From contig NZ_CP113059.1 in NCBI RefSeq assembly GCF_026625705.1, positions 186,001 to 250,000 of the forward strand: a stretch of DNA of 64,000 bases, read 5' to 3'. A model generated the notes under the pieces. The model worked only from the letters and a program-made list of their open reading frames with translations, was not told the DNA's origin and searched no databases. This stretch comes from Pedobacter sp. SL55. GTDB taxonomy: Bacteria > Bacteroidota > Bacteroidia > Sphingobacteriales > Sphingobacteriaceae. How positions within the stretch are numbered: the first letter of the stretch is position 1; each line of letters begins with the position of its first letter. The position numbers were made by a program, and so were the translations under genes. This document shows, one piece after another, positions 28,077 to 37,207 of this stretch.

Positions 28077-28964
28077 TTACGCCCTAGGATGGGCTTGTTT
28101 ATAAATGGACTTTAATCTTTCTACTGAATTGTGTGTATACACTTGTGTTGCAGCCAAACTGGCGTGCCCCAAAAGTTCTTTAATTGCATTCAAATCTGCA
28201 CCCCTGTTTAACAAACTACTTGCAAAAGAGTGCCGCAGCACATGCGGGCTTTTCTTTTCGTGGGTTGATACCAATTTCAAACAACTGTGTACGATACGGT
28301 AAATGAGATTGGGATAAGCCCTTTCTCCGCTATTGGTAACGATTAGATAAGAACTTTTGTTATCGAAATTTTGCGTTTTTTTTAATGCCGTAAATTCTAT
28401 TACTTCCTTTTGCAAAGCTTTGTGTAAAGGAATAATACGCTCTTTGCTTCTTTTACCAAGCACCTTAATAGTGCCCTCATAGGCATTAAAATCTTCTTCT
28501 TTAAGCCCCAAGAGCTCGGCCAAACGTATACCTGTGCCAAACAACAACTCTACCACCAACCGATCTCTTTTGCCAGAGAAACTATCATCAAAACTATGCT
28601 CACTATCTAACACAGCATCCATTTTTACCTCCTCTATAAATACAGGAAGTTTTTTGGCTGTTTTTAGTGTTTTAATTAAAACAGTTGGGTTTGTGGTTAG
28701 CTTACCTTGCCGTTGTAGAAACTTATAAAAGCTTTTTAAAGAAGACAACTTTCTATTGACAGCCTTTTCTGCAAGCCCTTTTTCTTGAAATAAGTACACC
28801 ATGAAATTTTTAACATCTGAGGCTTTGACTAACTGAACACTGGTTGAAGAATCTGATTTCAGAAAATTTTCGAACTGCAACAAATCTGTACTGTACGCTA
28901 ACAAAGTATGTGGCGAGTAACGCTTTTCATACTTTAGATAGGCGAGAAAATCGTTGATCAGCAT
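28077..28964 (-). CDS. xerC: Tyrosine recombinase XerC
   Basis: 295 residues. N-terminal SAM-like core-binding domain (FLAYLKYEKRYSPHTLLAYSTDL) and C-terminal catalytic domain with the first Arg in GTGIRLAELLGL, HVLRHSFASSLL for the H-x-x-R pair, LLGHASLAATQ and the nucleophilic Tyr in QVYTHNS. It resolves chromosome dimers at dif with XerD. The ATG at 28964 (MLINDFLAYLK) is preferred to an 18-residue longer start because it matches the family N-terminus. Its neighbours rpsU and hpf are the normal Bacteroidota context, so this is the housekeeping Xer and not a cassette integrase. Confidence 0.93.
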   Translation of the reverse strand: MLINDFLAYLKYEKRYSPHTLLAYSTDLLQFENFLKSDSSTSVQLVKASDVKNFMVYLFQEKGLAEKAVNRKLSSLKSFYKFLQRQGKLTTNPTVLIKTLKTAKKLPVFIEEVKMDAVLDSEHSFDDSFSGKRDRLVVELLFGTGIRLAELLGLKEEDFNAYEGTIKVLGKRSKERIIPLHKALQKEVIEFTALKKTQNFDNKSSYLIVTNSGERAYPNLIYRIVHSCLKLVSTHEKKSPHVLRHSFASSLLNRGADLNAIKELLGHASLAATQVYTHNSVERLKSIYKQAHPRA

Positions 28965-29170
28965 ATTACACTTAGATTGGTTGACGAGTGAATTTACAAA
29001 AGAAAAAGACATTGCCAAAGGATTTTTTCAAATAGTGTCTAAAATCTTTTCCAATAGTGAATGATATCGATTTGGGCCAGTTTTAACTTTTAAGTTTAGC
29101 ATATTACAAAGAAAAAATGCTAAAACTAAGTCAAATACATACAGGCAAACACAGCCAATTTACAACAAAA

Positions 29171-29202
29171 AAAAGAGGATACCTGCTCAGGCATCCTCTT
29201 TT
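29171..29202 (-). terminator. Intrinsic terminator of rpsU
   Basis: The stem AAAAGAGGAT/ATCCTCTTTT is followed by T-rich sequence on the minus strand, about 22 bases after the rpsU stop. Confidence 0.85.
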
Positions 29203-29224
29203 ATATCTTAATTCGAAAAAGGAA

Positions 29225-29419
29225 TTAAAGTGTTCCTTCTTGATTTAATCCTTGAATGTAAACCGCTTTCTTAACTTCGGTACGGCGAGTTACAGATTTT
29301 TTCTCGTATGCTTGACGGCTACGTAGTTCTCTTAAAACACCAGTTTTTTCGAATTTCTTTTTAAAACGCTTTAACGCTTTATCTAACGATTCACCATCTT
29401 TAATATTGATCATGATCAT
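29225..29419 (-). CDS. rpsU: 30S ribosomal protein S21
   Basis: 64 residues. MIMINIKDGESLDKALKRF and KKFEKTGVLRELRSRQAYEKKS are the S21 core, and the basic C-terminus contacts 16S rRNA near the anti-Shine-Dalgarno region. The start at 29419 is used because the longer in-frame extension (to 29479) is not conserved in the family and overlaps the promoter. An M-I-N-I start six bases later is also possible. Confidence 0.93.
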   Translation of the reverse strand: MIMINIKDGESLDKALKRFKKKFEKTGVLRELRSRQAYEKKSVTRRTEVKKAVYIQGLNQEGTL

Positions 29420-29476
29420 AACGCTGAAAATACCTCCTCTCGTTTTTTTTAACCCTAGCTTTTCTGCTTGGGGCTG

Positions 29477-29484
29477 CAAATGTA
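29477..29484 (-). promoter_or_regulatory. -7 element of rpsU
   Basis: TACATTTG on the minus strand matches TAnnTTTG, 57 bases before the ATG. No TTG at the ideal -33 spacing is seen. Confidence 0.55.
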
Positions 29485-29545
29485 GGTAATTTATTGAACA
29501 TGAGAAAGTTTTTTACTTTTTATTTATCAGCAAACTAGGTTAAAA

Positions 29546-29576
29546 CAAAAAGGATGCCTTACGAACATCCTTTTTG
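29546..29576 (-). terminator. Intrinsic terminator of the downstream lipoprotein gene
   Basis: The stem AAAAAGGATG/CATCCTTTTT is followed by TTG-T on the minus strand, about 33 bases after the stop of the lipoprotein gene. Confidence 0.75.
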
Positions 29577-29608
29577 TTAGGTCAAAAACTATAAAACAAT
29601 AAATGATA

Positions 29609-30520
29609 CTAGTTTATTGTATTTAAAAAGGCGTCTATTTGTCCTGCCGTGGTAGGTGCTACATTCAAATTCAAATGCAAATTTGCACTTACTGTGAAGT
29701 TGGTTTGCCCAAAATAGATTACATCATTTACATCTGTAGATAAAATAACCAACTTGCCTGTTAAACCAATTGGCATAGAATTTAGATAAGACTGATGTTT
29801 GTTAATTGCCATTACAAATGGCAGGCCGGCTACAGACTTGATATCATCGAAAACCATATAAGCTCGTTGGTCTTTAATGCTTGGAGCCGCCCCAGCATAA
29901 ACCGGGCTGGCAGTAATGGTTGTTTTTGGGTTAGGGTTATTATAGAAATAGTCGCAATTGATCCAACCAAAATTAGGCAAGTTAAATTGATAAAAATCTG
30001 CATTGGTAGCTACTCTAGCTTTTTGATCCAATACCCAAGCACTATCTGAAGCTGCAGTTGGGGCCCAAACAAACAAATCCATTGGTGCTGTATTAAATGT
30101 TGTAGGTACTTTTACGGCTACAGCAACTGCTGGGTTTAACCTAAGCGCCTGCCCGTTTTGACTAGCTAAAATTTGGAACTCTCCTCCAGAAATCAACAAT
30201 TGTCCGTTAGATTGGGTTACTTTTCCTGAAAGGATAATATCTCTTTTGCTGAGCACTTCTTTTAAGCTCACTACTACAGCACCTGTAACGGGGTTTCCGT
30301 TCGCATCAATAAATGAGTTTGCGGGGAAATCGAATTTCATACCCTTGGCGCCTGTAATGCTAAATGCAGCTCCACCGGTACCATTAAACTTTTGTGTAGG
30401 CACACTAAATTTGGCGTTAAATTCTGCTAGGCTCAATTTGTTTTCATCATTTGCTCTATCTTTTTTGCAGGCAAACAATGTAGTTATTACAACTAATGCG
30501 ATTAAGGTTAAATTTTTCAT
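29609..30520 (-). CDS. Hypothetical surface lipoprotein
   Basis: 303 residues. A signal peptide ends in the lipobox LFAC with Cys at about residue 18. The mature part is beta-rich: KGMKFDFPANSFIDANGNPVTGAVVVSLKEVLSKRDIIL, followed by GGEFQILASQNGQ. This resembles Bacteroidota outer-membrane lipoproteins with ZU5- or carboxypeptidase-regulatory-like folds. The family is not identified. It is a single gene with its own terminator and is preceded by about 200 bases with no other gene. Confidence 0.65.
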   Translation of the reverse strand: MKNLTLIALVVITTLFACKKDRANDENKLSLAEFNAKFSVPTQKFNGTGGAAFSITGAKGMKFDFPANSFIDANGNPVTGAVVVSLKEVLSKRDIILSGKVTQSNGQLLISGGEFQILASQNGQALRLNPAVAVAVKVPTTFNTAPMDLFVWAPTAASDSAWVLDQKARVATNADFYQFNLPNFGWINCDYFYNNPNPKTTITASPVYAGAAPSIKDQRAYMVFDDIKSVAGLPFVMAINKHQSYLNSMPIGLTGKLVILSTDVNDVIYFGQTNFTVSANLHLNLNVAPTTAGQIDAFLNTIN

Positions 30521-30723
30521 GACGTTTAAATTTGATATGCTTAATTAATAAAGGCTTCTTTGCCCTGTTTGTAAGTATATCAACCTATTGAAAAATTTGT
30601 TACCCCTAAATTGGCCGAAAAATTTTTCGCCCTTACCATAACGGCAAAAAAAGCCACAGACATACAAACATTTGATTAAAACATCTGTGCATCTGTGGCT
30701 AAAGATCTATTTACTGAGCCTAT

Positions 30724-31878
30724 CTATTTCATAATTTCTCTGGCAATTACAATTTTTTGAATTTCGGAAGTACCTTCTCCAATAGTGCAAAGCTTGCTAT
30801 CGCGATAAAACTTCTCTACCGGGAAATCTTTGGTATAGCCGTAACCTCCGAAAATTTGTACCGCTTCAGTAGCACATCTAACTGCTACCTCAGAAGAATA
30901 ATATTTAGCCATTGCAGATTCTTTACTAACCTATTGATGCCTGTTTTTTAAATCTGCTGCCTGACGAATCAGCAAATCTGCAGCTTCTATTTCGGTAGCC
31001 ATATCCGCTAGTTTAAAGCTAATACCTTGAAAACTGGAAATACTTTGACCAAATTGCTGCCTTTCTTTTGAATAAGCCAAAGCTGCTTCGTAAGCTCCCT
31101 TAGCAATACCCAAACCTAAAGCTGCAATAGAAATACGCCCACCATCGAGTATTTTCATGGCCTGCTTAAATCCATCCCCTTCGGCACCTAACAAGTTTTC
31201 TTTTGGCACACGGCAGTTATCAAAAATCATTTCTGTAGTTTCAGATGCACGCATGCCCAGTTTGTTCTCCTTTTTACCAGCGCTAAAGCCAGGCGTACCT
31301 CTCTCTACTACAATTGCCGAAATACCTTTAGAACTTCCGGCCTCGCCTGTACGTACCATTACCACTGCTACATTGCCAGATTTACCGTGGGTAATCCAGT
31401 TTTTGGCACCATTTATTACATATTCATCGCCATCTAAAACTGCTGTAGTTTGCATACGTAAAGCATCAGATCCTGTGTTGGCTTCGGTTAAGCCCCAAGC
31501 GCCAATCCACTCGGCAGTTGCCAACTTAGGCAACCACTTTGCCTTTTGCTCATCGTTACCAAAAGCAAGAATATGGCCGGTACACAACGAATTATGTGCA
31601 GCCAAAGACAGACCAATAGAGCCACAAACTTTGGCAACTTCTACAATTACATCTACATACTCTTGGTAGCCAAAGCCCGAACCGCCGTACTCTTCGGGCA
31701 CTAAAACGCCCATTAAGCCAATCTGGCCAAGTTCTTTAAATAACTCGATGGGAAAATGTTGTGCTTCATCCCATTCCATTACATTTTTACGAATGTTTTT
31801 TTCTGCAAAATCACGTACCATATTTTTGATCATTGTACGATTTTCGCTCTCTTGAAAATTAATTCCCGTTTGAATCAT
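30724..31878 (-). pseudogene. Acyl-CoA dehydrogenase with one in-frame TAG
   Basis: The whole frame from the ATG at 31878 to the stop at 30724 encodes a normal ~385-residue FAD-dependent acyl-CoA dehydrogenase, except for a TAG at 30931-30933 (codon 316). Before it are the N-terminal helices, WGLTEANTGSDALRMQTTA, NGAKNWITHGKSGNVAVVMVRTG and GGRISIAALGLGIAKGAYEAALAYSKERQQFGQ. After it, still in frame, come [42 protein letters not shown] and [16 protein letters not shown]. The TAG takes the place of a residue usually Lys or Arg. Either a sequencing error, a real nonsense mutation, or readthrough; the conserved sequence on both sides favours error or a very recent mutation. Confidence 0.85.
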
Positions 31879-32192
31879 AAGTTGCTGTTAAAAGAAAAAA
31901 CTGCTTAAACACTTTGCTTTTTTAGCTTTTGCATTTAAACAGTTTAGTAAGATTTATATTTGGTTAAGGACAATGTTAAACAAATTAAATTATACTTTCA
32001 AGGCAATAATATTCTTTTATTAGTGGAATGATTTGGTATGTAGTTCAAATATTTTGTAAACGATACCAAAAACCTATTAAAATAGCATGGCCTAAGCAGC
32101 AATTTTTTTTCAAATTTTATTTAACAAATCACTGATCAGTTCAAATTGAATAGCAATCCATTTAAAGACTTGGCGAAAAAGCCCAGTATCTT
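31879..32192. other. Intergenic region, no gene seen
   Basis: 314 bases of AT-rich sequence between the acyl-CoA dehydrogenase start and the apt stop, both on the minus strand. I see no ORF of note, tRNA, strong hairpin or repeat. It probably holds the dehydrogenase promoter, but no clear TAnnTTTG element stands out. Confidence 0.5.
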
Positions 32193-32721
32193 CTAATAAT
32201 CAGCCAATGAAAATAATTTATCGCTATACACTTTTAACCTCTCTTTACCATTTAAAAAATCTAAGTTGATTAAAAAAGAGTAGCCCACTACCTCTGCCCC
32301 CAGTTTCTGCACCAACGCCGAAGCGGCAACCACCGTGCCTCCAGTTGCCAATAAATCGTCGTGGATGAGCACCTTTTGGCCAACATCAAAGGCATCTTCA
32401 TGAACTTCTAAGGTTGCGCTTCCATACTCTAGATCATAAGATTGCTGTATGGTTTTATAAGGAAGTTTACCCGCTTTTTCTGATGGGCACAAAAGGAACA
32501 TTTAGCTTTTGTGCCAAGGCCAAACCAAACAAAAAGCCTCTACTTTCTATCCCTGCAACCACATCTATTTCTATAGCTATAAGTTGATTAGCTAAAGCCT
32601 CGGCAATTTCGTTGCACAGCTCGGGGTTCTTTAATATAGGGGTTATGTCTTTAAAAATAATTCCCGGCTTCGGAAAATCGGGAACATCCCTGATGATTTG
32701 TTTGATTTTATTGGATACCAT
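32193..32721 (-). pseudogene. apt: Adenine phosphoribosyltransferase with a one-base frameshift
   Basis: Two overlapping frames together give one complete 175-residue enzyme. The first gives VSNKIKQIIRDVPDFPKPGIIFKDITP to NVPFVPIRK; the second gives AGKLPYKTIQQSYDLEYG to the PRPP-binding loop VLIHDDLLATGGT and the normal C-terminus. The break is in an A-run (T5 on the plus strand at 32475-32479), which needs one base fewer. Apt salvages adenine to AMP. A homopolymer length error is the simplest explanation; true loss is possible since the purine pathway genes purN and purH are nearby and intact. Confidence 0.85.
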
Positions 32722-32792
32722 TATAACTGTAAAGTGATAAGTTGAAAGTCAAAAGTAAGTTATTTTAGTTAATGGTTGGATAGTTAACACTT

Positions 32793-33689
32793 TTAGAAGC
32801 TGAGATATGGAGCAATTTTCTGGATATTTTCTGGTTTTAGAATGAGCACTTTACTTAAATCAGCTATGCTTTGGTAAGCTCCGTGCTGTTTCCTGTACTG
32901 GATAATAGCATTCATTTGCTTAAAACTGAGGTATGGATGTCGTTTCAAATCGTCAAATTCGGCGGTATTAATGTTAATTTTCTTTATTCCTTCTAGATCA
33001 ATCTTAATTTGGTCTTTAATCTCATTAAACTTTGGCGTATCTACACCATACACTTCAAACAGCTGCTCCTTGTTATAGAAACCTCCCAAACGTTCTCGAT
33101 ATTTTACAATTCTTCGGGCAAAAGCAGCGCCCACGCCTTTAATTTTATCGAGTTCTAGGGTATCGGCAGTATTAATTTCTATCATAACAGCCTCTTTCTT
33201 TGCATAAGTAAATGCGTCTTTTTTATCTAATTGCACTGTTTTGGGAATAGATACGTAGGGTAGCAAGGCTTCGTATTTTTCTGGCGAAATGGTGTACATC
33301 TTTTTCAAATCTTCTGGTTTGTAAAACTTCCCTCCTTTTTTTACATAATTTACGATAGACATGGCCTGCTTATAAGACAGTCCAAATTGTTGCCACTCTT
33401 TCTCGGTAATGGTATTTGGGTTAAACGTGAAATATTTTACCGAACGTGTAGGAGACTCATCGTCAATTTGTGTACGAGCAGTACCAAATCGCTTCTTATT
33501 GTACCGATCTACTAAAACCAATTTCTCTAACGCCAGCTTTTCGTTAGCCGATGGTGGAACATTGTGATCTAAATGATATTGGTACAAGTAAGGAAATAAG
33601 GTAACAGCAACAATGATGATAACCAAGAACAAAAGTCCGTTGTATTCTCGTTTACTAAACCCAAAAGTATTGATTAACCAGTTTTTCAT
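32793..33689 (-). CDS. Helix-hairpin-helix (ComEA-like) protein
   Basis: 298 residues. An N-terminal transmembrane helix (NGLLFLVIIIVAVTLFPYLY, near 18-37) is followed by repeated helix-hairpin-helix motifs: INTADTLELDKIKGVGAAFARRIVKYRERLGGF is the clearest, with further copies around NINTAEFDDLKRHPYLSFKQMNAII and KVLILKPENIQKIAPYLS. HhH repeats bind DNA backbone non-specifically; with a membrane anchor they resemble competence protein ComEA, but many Bacteroidota have such proteins without known competence. The ATG at 33689 (MKNWLINTFGF) is preferred to a longer start at 33749. Confidence 0.78.
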   Translation of the reverse strand: MKNWLINTFGFSKREYNGLLFLVIIIVAVTLFPYLYQYHLDHNVPPSANEKLALEKLVLVDRYNKKRFGTARTQIDDESPTRSVKYFTFNPNTITEKEWQQFGLSYKQAMSIVNYVKKGGKFYKPEDLKKMYTISPEKYEALLPYVSIPKTVQLDKKDAFTYAKKEAVMIEINTADTLELDKIKGVGAAFARRIVKYRERLGGFYNKEQLFEVYGVDTPKFNEIKDQIKIDLEGIKKININTAEFDDLKRHPYLSFKQMNAIIQYRKQHGAYQSIADLSKVLILKPENIQKIAPYLSF

Positions 33690-33862
33690 CGTTATTATTA
33701 TTTTAATGAATGATGAAGCCACCTTAATTTGTTCCTGAAAAAGAAACAAAGGAAAATCAAGATGTTTTCACAGATTAGATAGTTAACTAAAATAAATCTT
33801 ATTTTTGACATTGCTTTATACTTATTTTAAAAAGCTACTATACTTAACCTTATTATTTGTAC

Positions 33863-35614
33863 ATGAAGATTATTACTAAACAAGAGTTTGCACATGCAAC
33901 CAAGATAGATAAGTTGGGGGTTCCGGGATTGGCAACACTGTTAATGGAAGTAATGAAACTAAATGACATTAACAAAGTGTTTTCGATGAACCAACATTTT
34001 GAAGGTTTAGAGTTTGTAGACAAAATATTGGAAACCATTGGTGTTTCTATAGATTTTGATGAAGATGACCTAAAGCACATTCCAAAAACTGGTGGCTTTA
34101 TTGCCATTGCCAACCACCCTTATGGCGGTGTAGAAGGTTTAGCTTTGGTAAAGCTGCTTTGTACGGTTAGGCCAGAAGCCAAGGTAATGGTAAACTTCAT
34201 TCTCAAAAAAATACCCAACCTTAGTGAGTTTTTTGTGGCGGTAAATCCATTTGAGAATGTACAGCACTCTTCGAGCATAAGTGGCCTAAAATCAACGTTT
34301 GACCTACTTAAAAGTGGTACGCCTATTGGTATTTTTCCAGCCGGAGAAGTATCTACCTTTAACCTAGAGAAACAGGAAATTACCGACAGACTTTGGCACC
34401 CGGTAGTAGGTAAATTGGTTGCCAAAGCGAAACTTCCCGTAGTGCCAATTTACTTTCATGGCAACAATGGCGTGCTGTTTAACATCTTAAGTTTTATCCA
34501 TCCTACTTTAAGGACGGCTAAATTACCTTCGGAGTTTTTAAACAAACAAGGTTTAAAAATTAAAGTGCGCATTGGCAAGCCCATCAAAATTGAAGACATT
34601 AATTACAATAAAGACACCAATAAATTACTAGACTTTTTAAGGGCTAGAACTTACGCATTGGGCACCAACTTAGAACAAGAAAAGAAACTTTTTAATCCAA
34701 TTAATCTTTTTAAGATAAAGAAAAAACCTGAAGAAATTGTTGCAGAAACCAACAAGGAGCTGATGGTTAAGGAAGTTACCGGCCTAACTGATTACCGTGT
34801 TTGGGAAGAGAAAAATTACGAGGTATATATTGTTCCAACAACAACCATTCCGAACATTTTAAGAGAAATTGGCCGTTTAAGAGAAATTACTTTTAGGCAG
34901 GTTGGCGAGGGTTCTAATAAGAAGATAGATCTAGATAACTACGATATTTATTATAACCACCTTTTTATTTGGGACAAAGAAGCACAGATGATTGTAGGCG
35001 CTTACCGTATTGGCAAGGGCGATGAGATTTTGGACACCATGGGTAAACGTGGATTTTATATCTCGGAGCTGTTTAAAATTAAAGAACCGTTTTATCCAAT
35101 TTTAAGACAAGGCATTGAATTGGGCAGATCGTGGATTAGAAAAGAATATCAGTTGAAACCACTGCCTCTTTTCTTATTGTGGAAAGGCATTTTGAAATAC
35201 TTGATATTGAACCCCCAGTACCGCTATATGATTGGGCCGGTAAGTATCAGTAACAGTTTTTCTAAGTTCAGTAAATCTTTGATTGTAGATTTTATTACCA
35301 AAAACCATTTCGACTACGAATTGGCACACTACGTAAAACCAAGAAATAAATTTAAGGCAGATCTTAGTCCGATAGATACCGATTTATTGATTGAGCAGAG
35401 CGAAAGTTTAAAGGATTTAGATGGCTTGATTGGCGATATTGAAAACAACCACATTAAAATACCAGTATTGTTGCGCCAGTACATGAACCTAAATGCAAAA
35501 ATCATTTGTTTCAATATAGATCCTAAATTTTCTGATTGCTTGGATGGATTTTTAGTAGTGGATACGCACAAAATACCAGCAGATATATTAGAAAAGGTTG
35601 GGAAGAACCTGTAA
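33863..35614 (+). CDS. Bifunctional PlsC-like/GNAT acyltransferase, OlsF/GlsAB-type aminolipid synthase
   Basis: 583 residues with two fused acyltransferase halves. The N-terminal half is a PlsC-like O-acyltransferase: NHPYGGVEGLALV near residue 93 is the acceptor-binding His box and FPAGEVSTF near residue 164 the second block. The C-terminal half (about 330-560) is an OlsB-like GNAT N-acyltransferase with EIGRLREITFRQVGEG, LFIWDKEAQMIVGAYRIG and a GPVSISNSF block. Known OlsF proteins acylate ornithine at nitrogen and then oxygen, and in Bacteroidota related Gls enzymes make glycine lipids; the amino acid used here cannot be told. The ATG at 33863 is used rather than a TTG two codons upstream. 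A large inverted repeat starts five bases after the stop. Confidence 0.78.
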   Translation: MKIITKQEFAHATKIDKLGVPGLATLLMEVMKLNDINKVFSMNQHFEGLEFVDKILETIGVSIDFDEDDLKHIPKTGGFIAIANHPYGGVEGLALVKLLCTVRPEAKVMVNFILKKIPNLSEFFVAVNPFENVQHSSSISGLKSTFDLLKSGTPIGIFPAGEVSTFNLEKQEITDRLWHPVVGKLVAKAKLPVVPIYFHGNNGVLFNILSFIHPTLRTAKLPSEFLNKQGLKIKVRIGKPIKIEDINYNKDTNKLLDFLRARTYALGTNLEQEKKLFNPINLFKIKKKPEEIVAETNKELMVKEVTGLTDYRVWEEKNYEVYIVPTTTIPNILREIGRLREITFRQVGEGSNKKIDLDNYDIYYNHLFIWDKEAQMIVGAYRIGKGDEILDTMGKRGFYISELFKIKEPFYPILRQGIELGRSWIRKEYQLKPLPLFLLWKGILKYLILNPQYRYMIGPVSISNSFSKFSKSLIVDFITKNHFDYELAHYVKPRNKFKADLSPIDTDLLIEQSESLKDLDGLIGDIENNHIKIPVLLRQYMNLNAKIICFNIDPKFSDCLDGFLVVDTHKIPADILEKVGKNL

Positions 35615-35619
35615 CCCTG

Positions 35620-35698
35620 CCCCACCCAACCTCCCCAAAGGGGAGGAGTAACCTATTGTATAGACAGCTTTGCTTCCCTTTGGGGAGGCTGGGTGGGG
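35620..35698. repeat. Large inverted repeat, CCCCACCCA...TGGGTGGGG type
   Basis: Left arm 35620-35642 and right arm 35676-35698 match inverted at 22 of 23 positions, with a 33-base centre. It begins immediately after the acyltransferase stop. The sequence looks like a mobile extragenic palindrome of Bacteroidota rather than a terminator, since it is GC-rich throughout and lacks a T run. Confidence 0.75.
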
Positions 35699-35707
35699 AC
35701 AAAAAGC

Positions 35708-35734
35708 AAAAGCCTCGACATCCATCGGGGCTTT
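35708..35734 (+). terminator. Probable terminator of the PlsC-GNAT gene
   Basis: The stem AAAGCCTCGA/TCGGGGCTTT with one wobble pair and a six-base loop. It lies just past the inverted repeat; the remaining 200 bases before the next gene are AT-rich with no further gene. Confidence 0.55.
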
Positions 35735-35951
35735 GTGCTATCAACTAACCTAAACTGTATGATAAATACTAACCAAATATTTAACATTACAAATGTAGGT
35801 TACCCATGTTAAGCCCTTGTAAAACCTGCGTTATTTTATATTTACTTAACAGGAAAAATCAATTTCTAGTAAAAACGTATTTTTTCTGAAGATTTCTCTT
35901 GCATTAGTAAGTTAACTTTAGTTAAATTTAATATTAACTGAATGTTAATAG

Positions 35952-37157
35952 ATGTATTTCATAAAACGATATGGCCTTTGGTGTTTATCGGCATTGCTGA
36001 TAAATATTTGTGCTTTTGCTACGGCAAAGGGGCAGCTGTATAGTTTTGAGTTTTATGGGCATACTTTTAATATCAACATAGATTCAAATATTATACTGAA
36101 AGAAAAAGTTGAGCTGGATACTCGACACATCGCTGCTGCCTACCACACATTGGAAGCCAGTAACTATCAACCAATTGTAGATACACTATTGAATTTTCAG
36201 AAAAAAAAGCAACTTAACGACTGGCTGTTTTATCAGCTTATTAGAAAAACTGCGGAAACGATTTGTGCCAAGAAAAAGAACTTTGAGCAATACACCTTAT
36301 ACAAATGGTTTTTACTAGGAAAAAGTGGTTACGATGCACGTTTGATTTTGGCAGATAATAGGATCATTATGTACGTTTATAATAACGAAAAAATATTTGA
36401 TGTTCCTTATTTGATATTGAACGGCAAAAAGTATATGTGTCTCAATTATCATGATTACATTCATACTAATTTCACTGCTATACCTGATACGGAAATGATA
36501 GGAATTGCCGAAGCGACCAAAGCTTTCTCTTACCAGATTACCACAATGCCCGATTTCAATTCATCAAACTATGATAAAAAGCAAATTTCATTTAAATATG
36601 GTGCGCAAGATTATCATTTTGAAATTAAAGTAAGTACAGAGGTAGAAAATGTTTTTAAAAATTATCCTGGGGTAGATTTTTCGTATTATTTCAATATTCC
36701 TTTAACAAAGGAAACCTACAGCTCGTTAATACCTACGCTGAAAAAGAATATAAGTGGCATGTCAGTAAAAAATGGGGTTAATTACTTAATGAAGTTTACC
36801 CGATATGCTTTCTTATATGAGAACGACCATGAAAACTTTGGCAAAGAAAAGAGGTTATCGCCAGAGCAGACTTTATTAAACCCTTACAGCGATTGCGACG
36901 ACAGAGCAGCGTTATTCTTTTACTTGGTAAAGGAGATTTACGATTTGCCAATGATTGTTTTGCTCTATCCTACCCATGTAACCATGGCCGTACAATTTGA
37001 CAAACCCATTGGCAAAACCGTTAATTACAACAATAGAGCTTATTCTATTTGCGAACCTACTCCTCAAATCAATGATTTACCGATAGGGAAACTTCCACCA
37101 AAACTAAAAAAAGAAGCCTATGAAGTGGTTTATGCCTATGAGCCTAGCGCTAAATAA
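35952..37157 (+). CDS. Transglutaminase-like exported protein of unknown function
   Basis: 401 residues. A signal peptide (hydrophobic residues 8-25, end near AKGQ) suggests export. The N-terminal two-thirds is not recognised. The C-terminal part carries a transglutaminase-like catalytic arrangement: NPYSDCDDRAALFFYLV with Cys at 315, and YPTHVTMAVQF with His at 342. This Cys-Asp-Asp-Arg form is common in Bacteroidota transglutaminase-domain proteins. It may act as a peptidase or amidase on envelope substrates (inference). It is convergent with the beta-helix lipoprotein gene and shares a bidirectional terminator with it. Confidence 0.65.
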   Translation: MYFIKRYGLWCLSALLINICAFATAKGQLYSFEFYGHTFNINIDSNIILKEKVELDTRHIAAAYHTLEASNYQPIVDTLLNFQKKKQLNDWLFYQLIRKTAETICAKKKNFEQYTLYKWFLLGKSGYDARLILADNRIIMYVYNNEKIFDVPYLILNGKKYMCLNYHDYIHTNFTAIPDTEMIGIAEATKAFSYQITTMPDFNSSNYDKKQISFKYGAQDYHFEIKVSTEVENVFKNYPGVDFSYYFNIPLTKETYSSLIPTLKKNISGMSVKNGVNYLMKFTRYAFLYENDHENFGKEKRLSPEQTLLNPYSDCDDRAALFFYLVKEIYDLPMIVLLYPTHVTMAVQFDKPIGKTVNYNNRAYSICEPTPQINDLPIGKLPPKLKKEAYEVVYAYEPSAK

Positions 37158-37189
37158 AAAAGGTGCATTGTTTTCACAACGCACCTTTT
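37157..37189. terminator. Bidirectional terminator between convergent genes
   Basis: The stem AAAAGGTGC/GCACCTTTT with a short inner ATTG/CAAC-type extension; A and T runs on both sides. Confidence 0.8.
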
Positions 37190-37207
37190 AAAGCTATTTA
37201 AAGCTAA

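Noticed and set aside
28077..28964. XerC as the integrase of the cassette array
   Set aside because: Family N-terminus, length and the rpsU/hpf neighbourhood are those of the chromosomal dimer-resolution recombinase, it lies 19 kb from the array, and it has no IntI-type extra domain that I can see.
35934..35951. TTAACTG-AATG-TTAATAG repeat as a Pho box for the transglutaminase-like gene
   Set aside because: It directly touches the start codon, so it cannot place a promoter upstream of the message; AT-rich chance repeat is likelier.
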